DNA of 46,850 nucleotides from Parcubacteria group bacterium GW2011_GWB1_40_14 (GCA_000996085.1 LBYG01000014.1:1-46850), one strand, 5' to 3'. Positions 27,427 through 37,403 are shown, counted from the first letter of the stretch. Notes: generated by a model from the sequence alone, not told the origin. A program made the numbers and translations.

Positions 27427-27522
27427 CGTTCCAAAGTTAACGGAACGCTTTTTTTATTATATACGAAGACTCTAAATATAACGAAATTGCTTTTCTGAAA
27501 AACGTATACTATAACTTATAGT

Positions 27523-27825
27523 ATGGAAAATGAACGTTATCGTGGCACCGAATCAATTATTGATCTCGTCGTTGAAGAGTATGTTTTTAATGCGGCGCAG
27601 AATGAAAAAATAGCACAAGCAGTTGAACAAGCTTCGGATGCCGTTGAGGCAATACGTGCAGTACGTGAACTTTTAAGAGGGCTTTACCCGGAGATAAAAG
27701 ATATCCCTGAACCAAAACCCGGACCAGACCAACAGATGATTGGAGGTATCGCCAGCAATGAATACCGTATAGCAAAAGGAATTGTTACTCTCTTACGAAA
27801 AAATCAGGAAAGCGAAAAATCGTAG
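27523..27825 (+). CDS. Hypothetical protein (100 aa)
   Basis: ORF followed by a terminator-like hairpin near 27908-27938. Confidence 0.55.
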   Translation: MENERYRGTESIIDLVVEEYVFNAAQNEKIAQAVEQASDAVEAIRAVRELLRGLYPEIKDIPEPKPGPDQQMIGGIASNEYRIAKGIVTLLRKNQESEKS

Positions 27826-28024
27826 ATATTTTTATCCTCACCGCATAATTTTTTGATTACGCGGCTTTTTCTTTTTCTTCCGCCCATTCAACATGACGCA
27901 CTTCTAGCGCTCTGATAATTTCAGAGTGCTTTTTATTTTATACTTTTAATGTTTTAATTCCACTCGCCAGAACCTCTAGCCTATTCTGATATATAACAGA
28001 TTACATATGCATTTTTTCTAACAA

Positions 28025-28942
28025 CTACTGGATTTTCTTAACAATAACTTCTCTTGTTACAAAATCTTGATACGAAATACTGCCCGAATCTATCCATTTA
28101 GCATTTAGGGATCGTGATTCTATCTGAAAAAGATATGGATTGAAATATGCCGAATCTATATATTTTACTGGTAAATACTTGGTAAGTGTTGTTTTTGGAT
28201 AGGAGACGATGACGGTTTTCTTATTTTTTAAAATATCATAAAGATACAAAAACAGTTCTTCTTTTTGTGTTATGGTTTCAACTAATATTAGTTTTCGCTC
28301 AACATTAAAATCCTGTTTTTCTAACCACTCTATAGATTGTGCCGGAACCATAAATCTTTCTACGTTCCAAGTATTAATATCTATTTTGAAAAGAGATGCA
28401 GCTTCCGGAGTAGGATTATCTGAACCGCCCCAATATATATTGGTTGTACCCCAAAATTCATTACTATCGGCCGACCAACCCAATAACGTAGGATCAAGTA
28501 TATACGTTTCGGTCGCTGGAATTTGTTTTATAGGATCTAGCAATTCTTTTGGGGCAAGATCATATATTTCAAACTCCTTTTTGTCTCCTGTTATCAAATT
28601 AACAAAAAATAAATTAAATTCCTCTATAACGTAAGGTCCATCTCCAGCCTCTTGAAACCTATACCAAATGGGGATGTCTTTCCTTGTTACAATAACGGAA
28701 TATTTGCCATTTGGAGCCTCTTCCTTCTTAAATCTTATATCTTCTTTGAGACTTTGATTTTCAACTTGCTTTCGTAATTTATCTGCCTGTTTTGCAATAG
28801 TATCAGATTTATTTAAAAAATAATCGTTGTTTAAGGATTCTTCTTTTATCATAAAAACTCCGCCCCAAACTATAATTATGGCGGCGATAGCGCCCGTTAA
28901 GGCTATAAGTTTATTTGTTTTAGTAAGCTTAAATTTCATCAC
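28025..28942 (-). CDS. Membrane-anchored extracytoplasmic protein, unknown function
   Basis: N-terminal TM helix LIALTGAIAAIIIVWGGVFMI followed by a long beta-rich region. Confidence 0.65.
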   Translation of the reverse strand: MMKFKLTKTNKLIALTGAIAAIIIVWGGVFMIKEESLNNDYFLNKSDTIAKQADKLRKQVENQSLKEDIRFKKEEAPNGKYSVIVTRKDIPIWYRFQEAGDGPYVIEEFNLFFVNLITGDKKEFEIYDLAPKELLDPIKQIPATETYILDPTLLGWSADSNEFWGTTNIYWGGSDNPTPEAASLFKIDINTWNVERFMVPAQSIEWLEKQDFNVERKLILVETITQKEELFLYLYDILKNKKTVIVSYPKTTLTKYLPVKYIDSAYFNPYLFQIESRSLNAKWIDSGSISYQDFVTREVIVKKIQ

Positions 28943-29056
28943 AATTTTATTCTATCACAAATAAGCTTGCTTCTTTTCTCTTAAAAAAGATGCGCGTGTT
29001 GGTTTAAGCGCATCCGAGGAAATGCGCTGTTGTCTCCCTCCACTCCTCTTTCTTTT

Positions 29057-29213
29057 GGGTTGCAAGAAATGTCTTTGAGCGGTTTTTGAGGCTGTTTTGG
29101 CATGGTTCCAGCTCTAATTTTACAAAATTAGGGCTGGACAAAACAGCCGAAACCTCGGAGTCCCGCGCTGGCGGGACGAGAATGAGCGAAAAGATATTAC
29201 TTGCAACCCTACC
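29057..29213. repeat. Family C element, copy C3 (contains a family F hairpin in its loop)
   Basis: GAGCGGTTTTTGAGGCTGTTTTGGCATGG...CAAAACAGCCGAAACCTCGGAG-TCCCGC/GCGGGA-CGAGAATGAGCG; outer stem GGGTTGCAAG/CTTGCAACCC. Confidence 0.87.
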
Positions 29214-30514
29214 CAATACTCCCTTCCATTTGCATCTCAATCAATCTATTTAACTCACTCGCATATTCCATGGGCAATTCCTTAACAATAGGCTCAATAA
29301 ATCCATTAATTATCAGCGAAGTCGCCTGCGCCTCATTCAAACCACGCGAGCGAAGATAAAAAAGTTGTTCATCTCCCAATTTTGCAACACTTGCTTCATG
29401 GGCAAGAATTGAATCGCTCTCATCAGTCTGTGTTGTCGGATATGTATCAGAACGCGATTGTTCATCGAGTAATAAAGCATCGCACCTTACAAAAGACTTT
29501 GCTCTCTTGGCGTTTTTTGTCACTTTAACTAGGCCTCTGTAACTTGTGCGTCCTCCGCCAAAACTTATAGATTTTGAAATAATAGAAGAAGATGTATCGG
29601 GCGCCAAATGGATCATCTTCCCGCCGGCATCCTGATGTTGTCCTTTACCCGCAACCGCAAGCGATAAAACCTCGCCTTTTGCGCCTCTGCCCCGTAAAAA
29701 CACGGATGGATATTTCATCGTAATCTTGCTTCCCAAATTGCCGTCAATCCATTCCATTATGCCGTCATATTTCAACAACTGCCGCATGTAAAGAATCGCT
29801 ACTATATGTGGGCGCAGTGCATCCTTCAACGTAATGTACGGAACTCCCAGGCTCGGCAATTATTAACGTCCTTTCAAATTGACCCATACGGGCAGCGTTA
29901 ATTCGAAAATATGCCTGAAGAGGCAGTTCAACTTTTTTCCCGGCGGGAATATAAACAAAAGAACCTCCGGACCAAAATGCGGAATTTAAAGCGGCAAATT
30001 TATTATCTGCGGCAGGTATTGCTGTACCAAAATATTTTTTAACGATATCGGGGTATTTTTTAACTGCGGTATCTGTGTCACAAAACAATACTCCCTGCTT
30101 AGCCAACTTATCTTGAACAGAACTATAAACTACTTCTGATTCGTATTGGGCTGAAACGCCGGCCAAAAATTTTCTTTCTGCCTCGGGTATTCCTAAACGG
30201 TCAAAGGTTTTTTTGACTTCCGGCGCAACATCCGCCCAGGTTTTACCTTGTTTATCCTGAGAACGAACAAAAGAATGAATATTGGAAAAATCTATTTGTG
30301 CTAAATTTGCTCCCCAAACAGGCATGATCTTTTGTTCAAATATGTCAAAAGAACGCAGACGAAAATCTCTCATCCATTCCGGCTCTGACTTCATTTCAGA
30401 TAATTCCTCTACCGCTGTTCTGGTTAAGCCCATACCGGATTTATATACATAATTCTCAGGCATTTTAAAACCAAATCGGTAGGCTCTATTAACTTTCATC
30501 TTTTGTTTTGACAT
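29209..30514 (-). pseudogene. sufB: SufB, split by an internal deletion and frameshift near 29763-29770
   Basis: ORF 29765-30514 ends ...TYSSDSLHAAVVEI*; ORF 29209-29859 carries GIMEWIDGNLGSKITMKYPS...GKGQHQDAGGKMIHLAP...MEGSIG in another frame; about 33 conserved residues absent between. Confidence 0.85.
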
Positions 30515-30544
30515 AAATTGCGCTCTTTACTAAAATCTATATTC

Positions 30545-30742
30545 AAATAACCAATCACCAAGATACAGACAAAACCTAAATGACAAAATCCAAAGGACTA
30601 AAGTTCAAAAACCCTCTCTCTGTTTGGATTTTAAGCATTGAATTGACATTTGAGCTTTGGAATTTGAACTTTTGATTATTGTAATTTGTCTGGTTATTGT
30701 GCCGAAGGCATCCTTTCAGGATTTCTTGTTCCTTGTATCTTT
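30545..30742. repeat. Family I long imperfect palindrome, copy I2
   Basis: AAAGATACAAGGAACAAGAAA...CAATAACCAGACAAA...TTTTGTCTGTATCTTG...GGTTATTT (minus strand). Confidence 0.75.
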
Positions 30743-31501
30743 AAAAACACGAATGTTCTTAAAACCTTCTTTATCTATTTTTGTTAATAATTCGTTTCCT
30801 CCGCCGCTTATTATTTTGCCTGCTTTTAAAACATAGACTTTATTTGGCGCAAGATATTTAAGAAGTCGGGTCGTGTGAGTTATTAAAATAAAAGCTGTTC
30901 CTTGCCGGCGCATATTTTCGATTATCTTTGCCGTATACTTCAAACCGTCAACATCAAGACCCGAATCTATCTCATCTAATAACGCGACACGCGGACGCAA
31001 AGTGACCAATGTTGCCAATTCCACCCTACGTTGTTCTCCGCCAGAGAAACCAACATTTACGTCCCGATCCACAAAATTTTCAGACAAACCTGCTTTTTCC
31101 AACATTCCAGTTAAATGTTTACGCCAGACAAGCAGAGGCATATGTTCTTTATTTATAGCGTTATTTGCAAGCCTTAAAAAATTTACCAAAGAAACGCCCG
31201 GCAAAGAAACAGGGTGCTGAAAAGCCAGAAATAAACCTTCTTTAGCGCGGTCTTCAGGATTAAGTTTAAGAATATTTTTGGTTCCCAAAAAAACTTTCCC
31301 TTTTTTCACAATATAGCGAGGGTCTCCGGCAAGCGCTAACGTTAAACTGGATTTTCCGGAACCGTTTGGACCCATTAATACATGAAGCTCTCCTGATTTT
31401 ATGTTAAAAGAAACGCCGTCCACAACCTTTTTAGTTTTGGTCCAAACCTCAAGTTTTTGTATTGAAAAAATTATTTTGGCCTTACGCATAATAGTATCCA
31501 T
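30716..31501 (-). CDS. sufC: Fe-S assembly ATPase SufC
   Basis: ABC ATPase: GPNGSGKSSL, FSGGEQRRVELATLV, LLDEIDSGLDVDGL; internal ATG (31501 or 31489) preferred. Confidence 0.92.
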   Translation of the reverse strand: MDTIMRKAKIIFSIQKLEVWTKTKKVVDGVSFNIKSGELHVLMGPNGSGKSSLTLALAGDPRYIVKKGKVFLGTKNILKLNPEDRAKEGLFLAFQHPVSLPGVSLVNFLRLANNAINKEHMPLLVWRKHLTGMLEKAGLSENFVDRDVNVGFSGGEQRRVELATLVTLRPRVALLDEIDSGLDVDGLKYTAKIIENMRRQGTAFILITHTTRLLKYLAPNKVYVLKAGKIISGGGNELLTKIDKEGFKNIRVFKDTRNKKS

Positions 31502-31604
31502 TAAGTTTACCTTGTTAAAAAACCCCGTCAACAAGTTATATCTATTGTGAATTCTTAAATAAATAGCTAATATGCAAAAGGTTCGTTTACAAAAAGGAGG
31601 CCGT

Positions 31605-31838
31605 GTGTTCAAAGGAATTATCGCATTTGCTCTAATGTTTTTACTAGACCTAACGTTTGTATATCTTACAGTAACGTCAACGAATATTGGATTTGCGATG
31701 TTTTGGGGAATTTTTGCTTTTGGTTGTATTTTTTCAACAATAAAAATTGCTTATTTAGCCTATAAGACTAACGAGTGGCCTGAAGTTACAGGCGGTCCGA
31801 GCATTACATATCTGAACCAACCTAGAAATAAACGTTAA
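31605..31838 (+). CDS. Small two-TM membrane protein
   Basis: GTG start after AGGAGG; hydrophobic ORF (the track starts at 31572). Confidence 0.5.
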   Translation: MFKGIIAFALMFLLDLTFVYLTVTSTNIGFAMFWGIFAFGCIFSTIKIAYLAYKTNEWPEVTGGPSITYLNQPRNKR

Positions 31839-31879
31839 AAAATAATAAAAAACTCCGATATAACATCGGAGCTTTATTT

Positions 31880-32728
31880 TTATTCTTTTTGCTGTTCAGC
31901 TTTAAGTTTTTTGATCTTCTTATCTAACTTATTAAAATTTATATCTAAATATTCTATTGCACTTTGCAGAGCAACATCGAAATCATAAGCTATGGCAAGT
32001 TCGGCGTAAGTTTCCTGGCCATCCGCAGAAACCAACCATAAACCCCAGCCGGATTCACCCGTGGCAATATTGCCTTCAGTAACCCTGAATTGATAACCAT
32101 ATCTGCGCGCAGAAACCATCTGATAAAGCTTATCAAGCAATTCTTCGGTAGTTTGACGTGAACGGAATTCCCAAACAAGAGATCTGCCTTGACTTGCCTG
32201 CCAAGCGAAACTTGCACCCACGGCTCTTTTAGCTAACCTTTTAAGTTCTTCGGGTTTTGGATCTGCATCCCAACCCATTCTATTGCTTGCAATACCAATA
32301 TCATGAAAGCCCCAACCAAATTCAATAGGAATACCACGATAATACATAAAATGAGTGGCTTCAGATACGCCAATATCTTCAAACGCCTTCTTAAAAATAT
32401 CGCCGTAAGGCAAAACCCAATTTCGCCATGTTTTATCAGGATAACCTGAATTCTGGCCTTCCGTCATGACAATAGACGGCAAATTATTACTATCAATAAC
32501 CACAACGGCTTGTTTTTTAATATCTGCATTTATAAAAGTTAACTCGTAAGAGTCCGGGGATTTGCCTGAACCGTTGCATTGCGGACAAGTAGAATTATGT
32601 TTGCCCTTGCCTGAACACATTTTACAATCCGCAAGCGGAATTTTATCTTTTTTACCGGCTATACACCAACATTCTAAATTCTTAAACTTTTTTTTCCCTT
32701 TACAATTTGTGCAAACCATCACTTGCAC
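31880..32728 (-). CDS. Zinc-finger protein with DnaJ-like CxxC repeats, unknown C-terminal domain
   Basis: CTNCKGKKKF...CKMCSGKGKHNSTCPQCNGSGK. Confidence 0.65.
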   Translation of the reverse strand: MQVMVCTNCKGKKKFKNLECWCIAGKKDKIPLADCKMCSGKGKHNSTCPQCNGSGKSPDSYELTFINADIKKQAVVVIDSNNLPSIVMTEGQNSGYPDKTWRNWVLPYGDIFKKAFEDIGVSEATHFMYYRGIPIEFGWGFHDIGIASNRMGWDADPKPEELKRLAKRAVGASFAWQASQGRSLVWEFRSRQTTEELLDKLYQMVSARRYGYQFRVTEGNIATGESGWGLWLVSADGQETYAELAIAYDFDVALQSAIEYLDINFNKLDKKIKKLKAEQQKE

Positions 32729-32967
32729 CCGCTTTCTTCTAGCTTTGCCGCAAGTTCGGGTAAAGTAGTAGCTTCTGCGATTTTCTGTATTATATAAACT
32801 GGTATTTCAAATTCGATTGTTTCACCCGTAGGGCTTTTCATTTTCATTTTGCGGCGTTCTTCGGTTCGAACGAATCTGCTAAAAACATAGCCTTTTTCAG
32901 AGCGAGTTATTATAAATTCGGTAAAACACATGCGCCGGATTTTATCCGCGGCTTGTTTAGCGTCCAA
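32719..32967 (-). CDS. Hypothetical 82-aa protein coupled to 31880-32728
   Basis: 10-nt overlap with the downstream ORF. Confidence 0.5.
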   Translation of the reverse strand: MDAKQAADKIRRMCFTEFIITRSEKGYVFSRFVRTEERRKMKMKSPTGETIEFEIPVYIIQKIAEATTLPELAAKLEESGCK

Positions 32968-33187
32968 TTATGTCTCTCCTTCAGATTTTTCAGGACTAAC
33001 GCTTTCAAAGAACTTTAAATATATTATCCTTATTATTAAAGGGCGGCAAGCTTTTGACCCCCACAACCTTTTTGCGACAGAAATATTCGCAGATATAAAG
33101 CTTTAACCTTTAAACGATAATACAAAAGTTTTGGAGTGTTGTAACGCTCCAAAATTATTAGCTCATTATGCAAAACTAGTGTCGGGG

Positions 33188-33216
33188 TTGACTTTTGTAG
33201 ATATTTATAATATAAT
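33188..33216 (+). promoter_or_regulatory. Sigma-70-like promoter
   Basis: TTGACT - 17 bp - TATAAT. Confidence 0.7.
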
Positions 33217-33283
33217 ATCATTACTTAAGACCTTAGTCTCGTTCTTTGCACAACGTAAAAATAGCCAGAAAAGAGACCCTACT

Positions 33284-33697
33284 ATGAGCAGAGCCGGCAG
33301 ACAACCGGATGAATATGGCAATTCAACATACCTAACTGAACTGCAGAACTCCGAAGGAAGGATGTTCTTTGTTCTAAAAACCATCTTCGATTCTGATGGA
33401 GAGATCATCTCTGAGAAAGAATTGCCGGTGGCCTCACCGCATTCTGAACCGGATGATGGATTGGTTAAGTATCTTCTGGAAAATGATTTTGTGCCGAAAG
33501 ATCGGACAGCAAGACTGACCAAGATACGAAACTCCAATCGAATAGATGAAAAAGGACACGCTACTTACGTTGTCGAGCTCCAAGACGCTTCTGGAATCTT
33601 GCTCCGGCAAGATAAAACCGTCTACTGTTTTAACAGAGACTGTCTAGAAAGCGGCTGCGTTCAGGCTCGCGGCGGAAGAATGGTCCTGGCATCTTAA
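33284..33697 (+). CDS. Hypothetical protein with two similar segments
   Basis: Start MSRAGRQPDE follows the promoter; repeats DEYGNSTYLTELQNSEG / DEKGHATYVVELQDASG; followed by a GC-rich hairpin. Confidence 0.6.
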   Translation: MSRAGRQPDEYGNSTYLTELQNSEGRMFFVLKTIFDSDGEIISEKELPVASPHSEPDDGLVKYLLENDFVPKDRTARLTKIRNSNRIDEKGHATYVVELQDASGILLRQDKTVYCFNRDCLESGCVQARGGRMVLAS

Positions 33698-33845
33698 CTC
33701 AAAGATTTTTTTAAACTGAAAGCCCCTTCCGATTCGCCAGCTGGCGAAACGTCGGAGGGGGCATTAATTTTAAAATACGCTATTTAGAACATATATCAGA
33801 AACTAAAACCCCGTCAGTATAACTGACGGGGTTACGCTTATATGC

Positions 33846-34022
33846 TTAGAAATTACGTCGCGGAGGACGGTTTTTCTTGTAGCAATCCCTGCAATAGACA
33901 GGGCGACCTTCTGCCGGCTTAAAAGGAAGCTCGGTAATTTCATTACCGCAACTGGAACATTTCCAGTTTCCTTGAAACATCGGTCGGTCAAAGCGTGGTC
34001 CTTGATTATTATCGTAAGCCAC
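33846..34022 (-). CDS. Small zinc-ribbon protein (58 aa, GTG start), absent from the ORF track
   Basis: VAYDNNQGPRFDRPMFQGNWKCSSCGNEITELPFKPAEGRPVYCRDCYKKNRPPRRNF*. Confidence 0.8.
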   Translation of the reverse strand: MAYDNNQGPRFDRPMFQGNWKCSSCGNEITELPFKPAEGRPVYCRDCYKKNRPPRRNF

Positions 34023-34288
34023 GTTTATTACTAAAATAGCTTTGTAAATAACTTATATAAAATCTGTTATTTACTTAACTAAATATATTTTAATTACGAC
34101 CTTTTAATACTGAACTCTTGGCCGCAACGAGCCCTCCTTCGTCCCGCAGAGCGGGACTACGGCAGGACGCGGTGGTAAACCTATAAAGCTTAAACCACGC
34201 TTTGCTAACTACTAAGTTCGAAATTAAGTATAGGACATCTGATTTTGTTGTCAAATTAAAATGCCTGGCTTCTGCCAAGCATAAAAAA

Positions 34289-34876
34289 TTAAGCTAATCC
34301 CAAATATAATTGCCACCAATAACGTCTGTATTTTTTGTCGTCTCTATACCAGGACGGTCGAACGTCATTTTGTCTGCAAGAAGGACATCTGATATACCCG
34401 TGAAAGTTATCTTTCGCCTGCCAACCAGGCTTTACACGATGATAAAAGTATCCTTGCTCTGCATAAAAACGAATACAGCATCTCTCAAAACCATATAAAA
34501 GGCCGAGCATAATCTCAAGCGCAGGATCTTCCTCAGCATCAAAACGTAAATTTGCTTTGTAGCCCATCTTACAAAGCCTTACAACTGCTTTTGCAGCAGA
34601 AAGACCCTCGATTTCTTTAAGCAGTACTCGAAAACGATAGGCTTCAATAAGGATTGATTCGGCGTCTTGTTCTTTTTCCGCAATATCCCACAAATGCCTC
34701 ATTGTCATGTCTAAAGAACCGCGTACCATCTCATACTTTTTAGAATCGATTCTAACTATATCAGTAGCCGGCTTTAAACCATCGGCGACGGCGGCCAAAT
34801 CATTACCCGTCAAAAACCATTCATCTAAACGTAACAGAACCCATTTCAATTCCTGCATTTTTGAACGAAAAGTCAT
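34289..34876 (-). CDS. Hypothetical protein with a C-terminal CxxC
   Basis: 195-aa ORF; GYIRCPSCRQNDVRPSWYRDDKKYRRYW. Confidence 0.55.
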   Translation of the reverse strand: MTFRSKMQELKWVLLRLDEWFLTGNDLAAVADGLKPATDIVRIDSKKYEMVRGSLDMTMRHLWDIAEKEQDAESILIEAYRFRVLLKEIEGLSAAKAVVRLCKMGYKANLRFDAEEDPALEIMLGLLYGFERCCIRFYAEQGYFYHRVKPGWQAKDNFHGYIRCPSCRQNDVRPSWYRDDKKYRRYWWQLYLGLA

Positions 34877-34951
34877 TACGAATCCTCCTTTTTAAATTAT
34901 CAAAAAGCTTTCATTAAAATACTATAAATTTATTAATTTATCAACCAAAAA

Positions 34952-35032
34952 AGCGTTTCGCGGTTAGCGTATGGCGTTTAAGATACGCAACGGGACTAAA
35001 CGCTAACCGCTCTACGCTAAACGCTAAACGCT
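34952..35032. repeat. Palindromic element (family G, single copy)
   Basis: AGCGTTTCGCGGTTAGCG...CGCTAACCGCTCTACGCTAAACGCTAAACGCTA; tandem CGCTAAA units. Confidence 0.65.
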
Positions 35033-35813
35033 AGAAAAGCGACTGTGTATGCGGAACTTCTTTTATCTCGGCATTTAATATATTTACCAGAGCAATTTCC
35101 TGATTTTTGCCGTTTGAATAATCGCGCAAATCAGCTTTTTTTGATAAAACCGAATTTACTTCAAATATGCCTTTTGCCTGGGGGTCCTGATTATTGCCCG
35201 GCATAATATAATTCAACTCTACCGGCCTCCTTGTAAGTTGAGCCCTTCTCAAAGTTTCTAATATATCATGGTCACTTTTTTCGCGGCCCCAACGTACCGG
35301 AACAATATAGGTTGAGCCGTTTTTATTAAGTACTTTGAGATATCCCTGTTTGCTGCCAAGCTCATATAGATCACGGGTTAGGCGGACATCATCCAGACAA
35401 TATTTTTCTAATAATTCCCAGTTGCCTTCCTGATACCATTTAATCGCTTCCAAACCGTGACCGCTCTTTGTTTCTCCTAAATTTGTTTCGGATAATGCCG
35501 CCAAACCGACACGAAACCCAAGAAAATTTGCTACATCTTCCATAAGATCCAGCGTTGGAACGTTCTTCAAAAAAAGTTCTTTGGCATAAGGCTGTAAAAC
35601 CTTCCAATCAAAAGCTTTTATATTAAAACCGATGACCTTTTCTCTGGATTTTATCAAACTAAGCAATTCATCAATTTGGCTTTCCCTGAAAGCAACAAAT
35701 TTATCGTCAACATAATCGTAAACACCAACCAAAGAAATGCCTAACCTATCGGCAAATTCCTGACCGCCAACATCAGAAAATTGTTTTTTTGTTTCCAAAT
35801 CGAGTACAAGCAT
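35031..35813 (-). CDS. RNase H-fold 3'-5' exonuclease-like protein
   Basis: MLVLDLETKKQF, IGFNIKAFDWKVL, CLDDVRLTRDLYEL. Confidence 0.75.
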   Translation of the reverse strand: MLVLDLETKKQFSDVGGQEFADRLGISLVGVYDYVDDKFVAFRESQIDELLSLIKSREKVIGFNIKAFDWKVLQPYAKELFLKNVPTLDLMEDVANFLGFRVGLAALSETNLGETKSGHGLEAIKWYQEGNWELLEKYCLDDVRLTRDLYELGSKQGYLKVLNKNGSTYIVPVRWGREKSDHDILETLRRAQLTRRPVELNYIMPGNNQDPQAKGIFEVNSVLSKKADLRDYSNGKNQEIALVNILNAEIKEVPHTQSLF

Positions 35814-35952
35814 GGGACGTATTTTAACGTACAGAAAAATTAAAAGCAATAAATCTGATAATAATTTCTGACAATTTAAATTAGATTTTAAAAAAACAAG
35901 CAGCTTTTCTTGAGGCTGAATACAAAAAATTTCGGGCTTTTTTTAATTTTTA

Positions 35953-36339
35953 CTATTCATATTGATGCGGCCTATGCAATATAAAATCTCTGCTTTTAAC
36001 TTGGATCATTACATCATTTAACGGTATAACTCCTCCTTCATTATTCAAAAAATCTTTTTTAGAAAATATATAACCGTGAGGTTCTTCACGTAAGGCAACA
36101 AGTTCTGTAAGGTAATAACTTCCTAACATTTCAAGAAGTTGAGTAAGGGTGGGCCCCTCTTGTTCCGGTCTTAAGCCCATTTTGTTATACCCCCAGTCAT
36201 ATAAAAGTTCGTCCTCAACAGCGACGGTCACTCGCCTGACTCCGCCCTGCCATTCAACGACAAAAGCGCCCATTTCCACGCCACCCATTTTAGGTTTACG
36301 ACTAACTCCAATGAATGTAAATTTCGTCGCGTCTGACAT
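35953..36339 (-). CDS. Hypothetical protein
   Basis: 128-aa ORF. Confidence 0.45.
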   Translation of the reverse strand: MSDATKFTFIGVSRKPKMGGVEMGAFVVEWQGGVRRVTVAVEDELLYDWGYNKMGLRPEQEGPTLTQLLEMLGSYYLTELVALREEPHGYIFSKKDFLNNEGGVIPLNDVMIQVKSRDFILHRPHQYE

Positions 36340-36368
36340 ACTAATTATTATACCAAACTATGCGGCAA

Positions 36369-36426
36369 AAAAATACCGTTCTGCTAATCCGCCATCTGTC
36401 AGCTTACAGATGGCGGAACAGAACGA
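36369..36426. terminator. Two-step perfect hairpin, possible terminator
   Basis: CGTTCTG..CCGCCATCTGT-CAGCTT-ACAGATGGCGG..CAGAACG. Confidence 0.45.
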
Positions 36427-36455
36427 TATAAAAATTTTAGTTAATTATTTCTAAC

Positions 36456-37403
36456 CTATTCCACAACTTTAACAGTGCCGGTATGTGTAACATTCAAATG
36501 GTCATGATAACCAAATGTTCCTGCGGTGTTAAAAATAAAGCTGTACGTAGCATCTTTAACCAGTCCTAATCCTGCATCAAAACCTGCTAATCCTGTATGT
36601 GCGGGATGAGGATCAGAAGCAGGCCAGGCTAATGCAGTAGCTTCATTTTCCCAAGTTACTGTACCGCCTTTTTTAATGGTCACCGTAGGTGGCACAAACC
36701 CATTTTCGGTAATTTCTACCTTTGCTGTAGTTTTTACTTCGGTATTTGTTGTATTAGTAGATTGCTTTATTTTGCCCAACACAGCAATACGTGAAGCTAT
36801 CCAAGCATCTCCTTCGGCAACGCCTTTAACATTCACCCGCACGCCTGTCTTTATATCAGCTAAAGAAACGATGCCTTTTTTCAATACGATCTTAGTATTA
36901 TCATTATAGGTAATAACTAATTGTTTTGTTTTAAACTCGCGGGCAATTTTATTAGCCGTCTTAACCGTAAGAGTTATTTTTTTAGCTGAAGTATCATGAG
37001 AAACAACATCTCCCGTTAACTCAAATTTTGCAGAACGGGCATTTAACTTTGTAGCAACTAATTTTTCTCCATCCAAAGTACCCCGGGCCTGTACAGTATC
37101 GCGTATTTTAATGTCGGCTAAAATGGCTGCTTTGCCGTTTTTGGTTATTTTGGTATCGGTAACAACCATAACAACAACTTCTGTTTTACCGCGAACAACT
37201 TTATTGCCTTTCACGTTTTTAACAGTAACTGTATTTGCTGTTGAATCAACCGCAAATACGACTCCTGTTAACTCGAATTTTTTAGCTTTTGCCGGTTTAT
37301 TAGATGAACGGTTTTCTTTTGAATCGTTATCTGCGAAAGCTACCGGTGCCATAAGCAATGAAGCTAGCACCATTGTAGACGTAATTTGTGTTAATTTATT
37401 CAT
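36456..37403 (-). CDS. Secreted protein: DUF5666-like repeats plus cupredoxin-like domain
   Basis: Signal peptide MNKLTQITSTMVLASLLMAPVAFA; two FELTGxVxxxD units; VEITENGFVPPTVTIKKGGTVTWENE...GTFGYHDHLNVTHTGTVKV. Confidence 0.8.
   Translation of the reverse strand: MNKLTQITSTMVLASLLMAPVAFADNDSKENRSSNKPAKAKKFELTGVVFAVDSTANTVTVKNVKGNKVVRGKTEVVVMVVTDTKITKNGKAAILADIKIRDTVQARGTLDGEKLVATKLNARSAKFELTGDVVSHDTSAKKITLTVKTANKIAREFKTKQLVITYNDNTKIVLKKGIVSLADIKTGVRVNVKGVAEGDAWIASRIAVLGKIKQSTNTTNTEVKTTAKVEITENGFVPPTVTIKKGGTVTWENEATALAWPASDPHPAHTGLAGFDAGLGLVKDATYSFIFNTAGTFGYHDHLNVTHTGTVKVVE

Noticed and set aside
27840-27930. Short minus-strand ORF ending ...EVRHVEWAEEKEKAA*
   Set aside because: Only about 25 codons after an in-frame stop, no start codon or SD; part overlaps a terminator hairpin
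29765-30720. Stop-codon reassignment (UGA recoding) as the cause of the split sufB
   Set aside because: The downstream part is in another frame, so UGA readthrough would not restore it; UGA also terminates sufC
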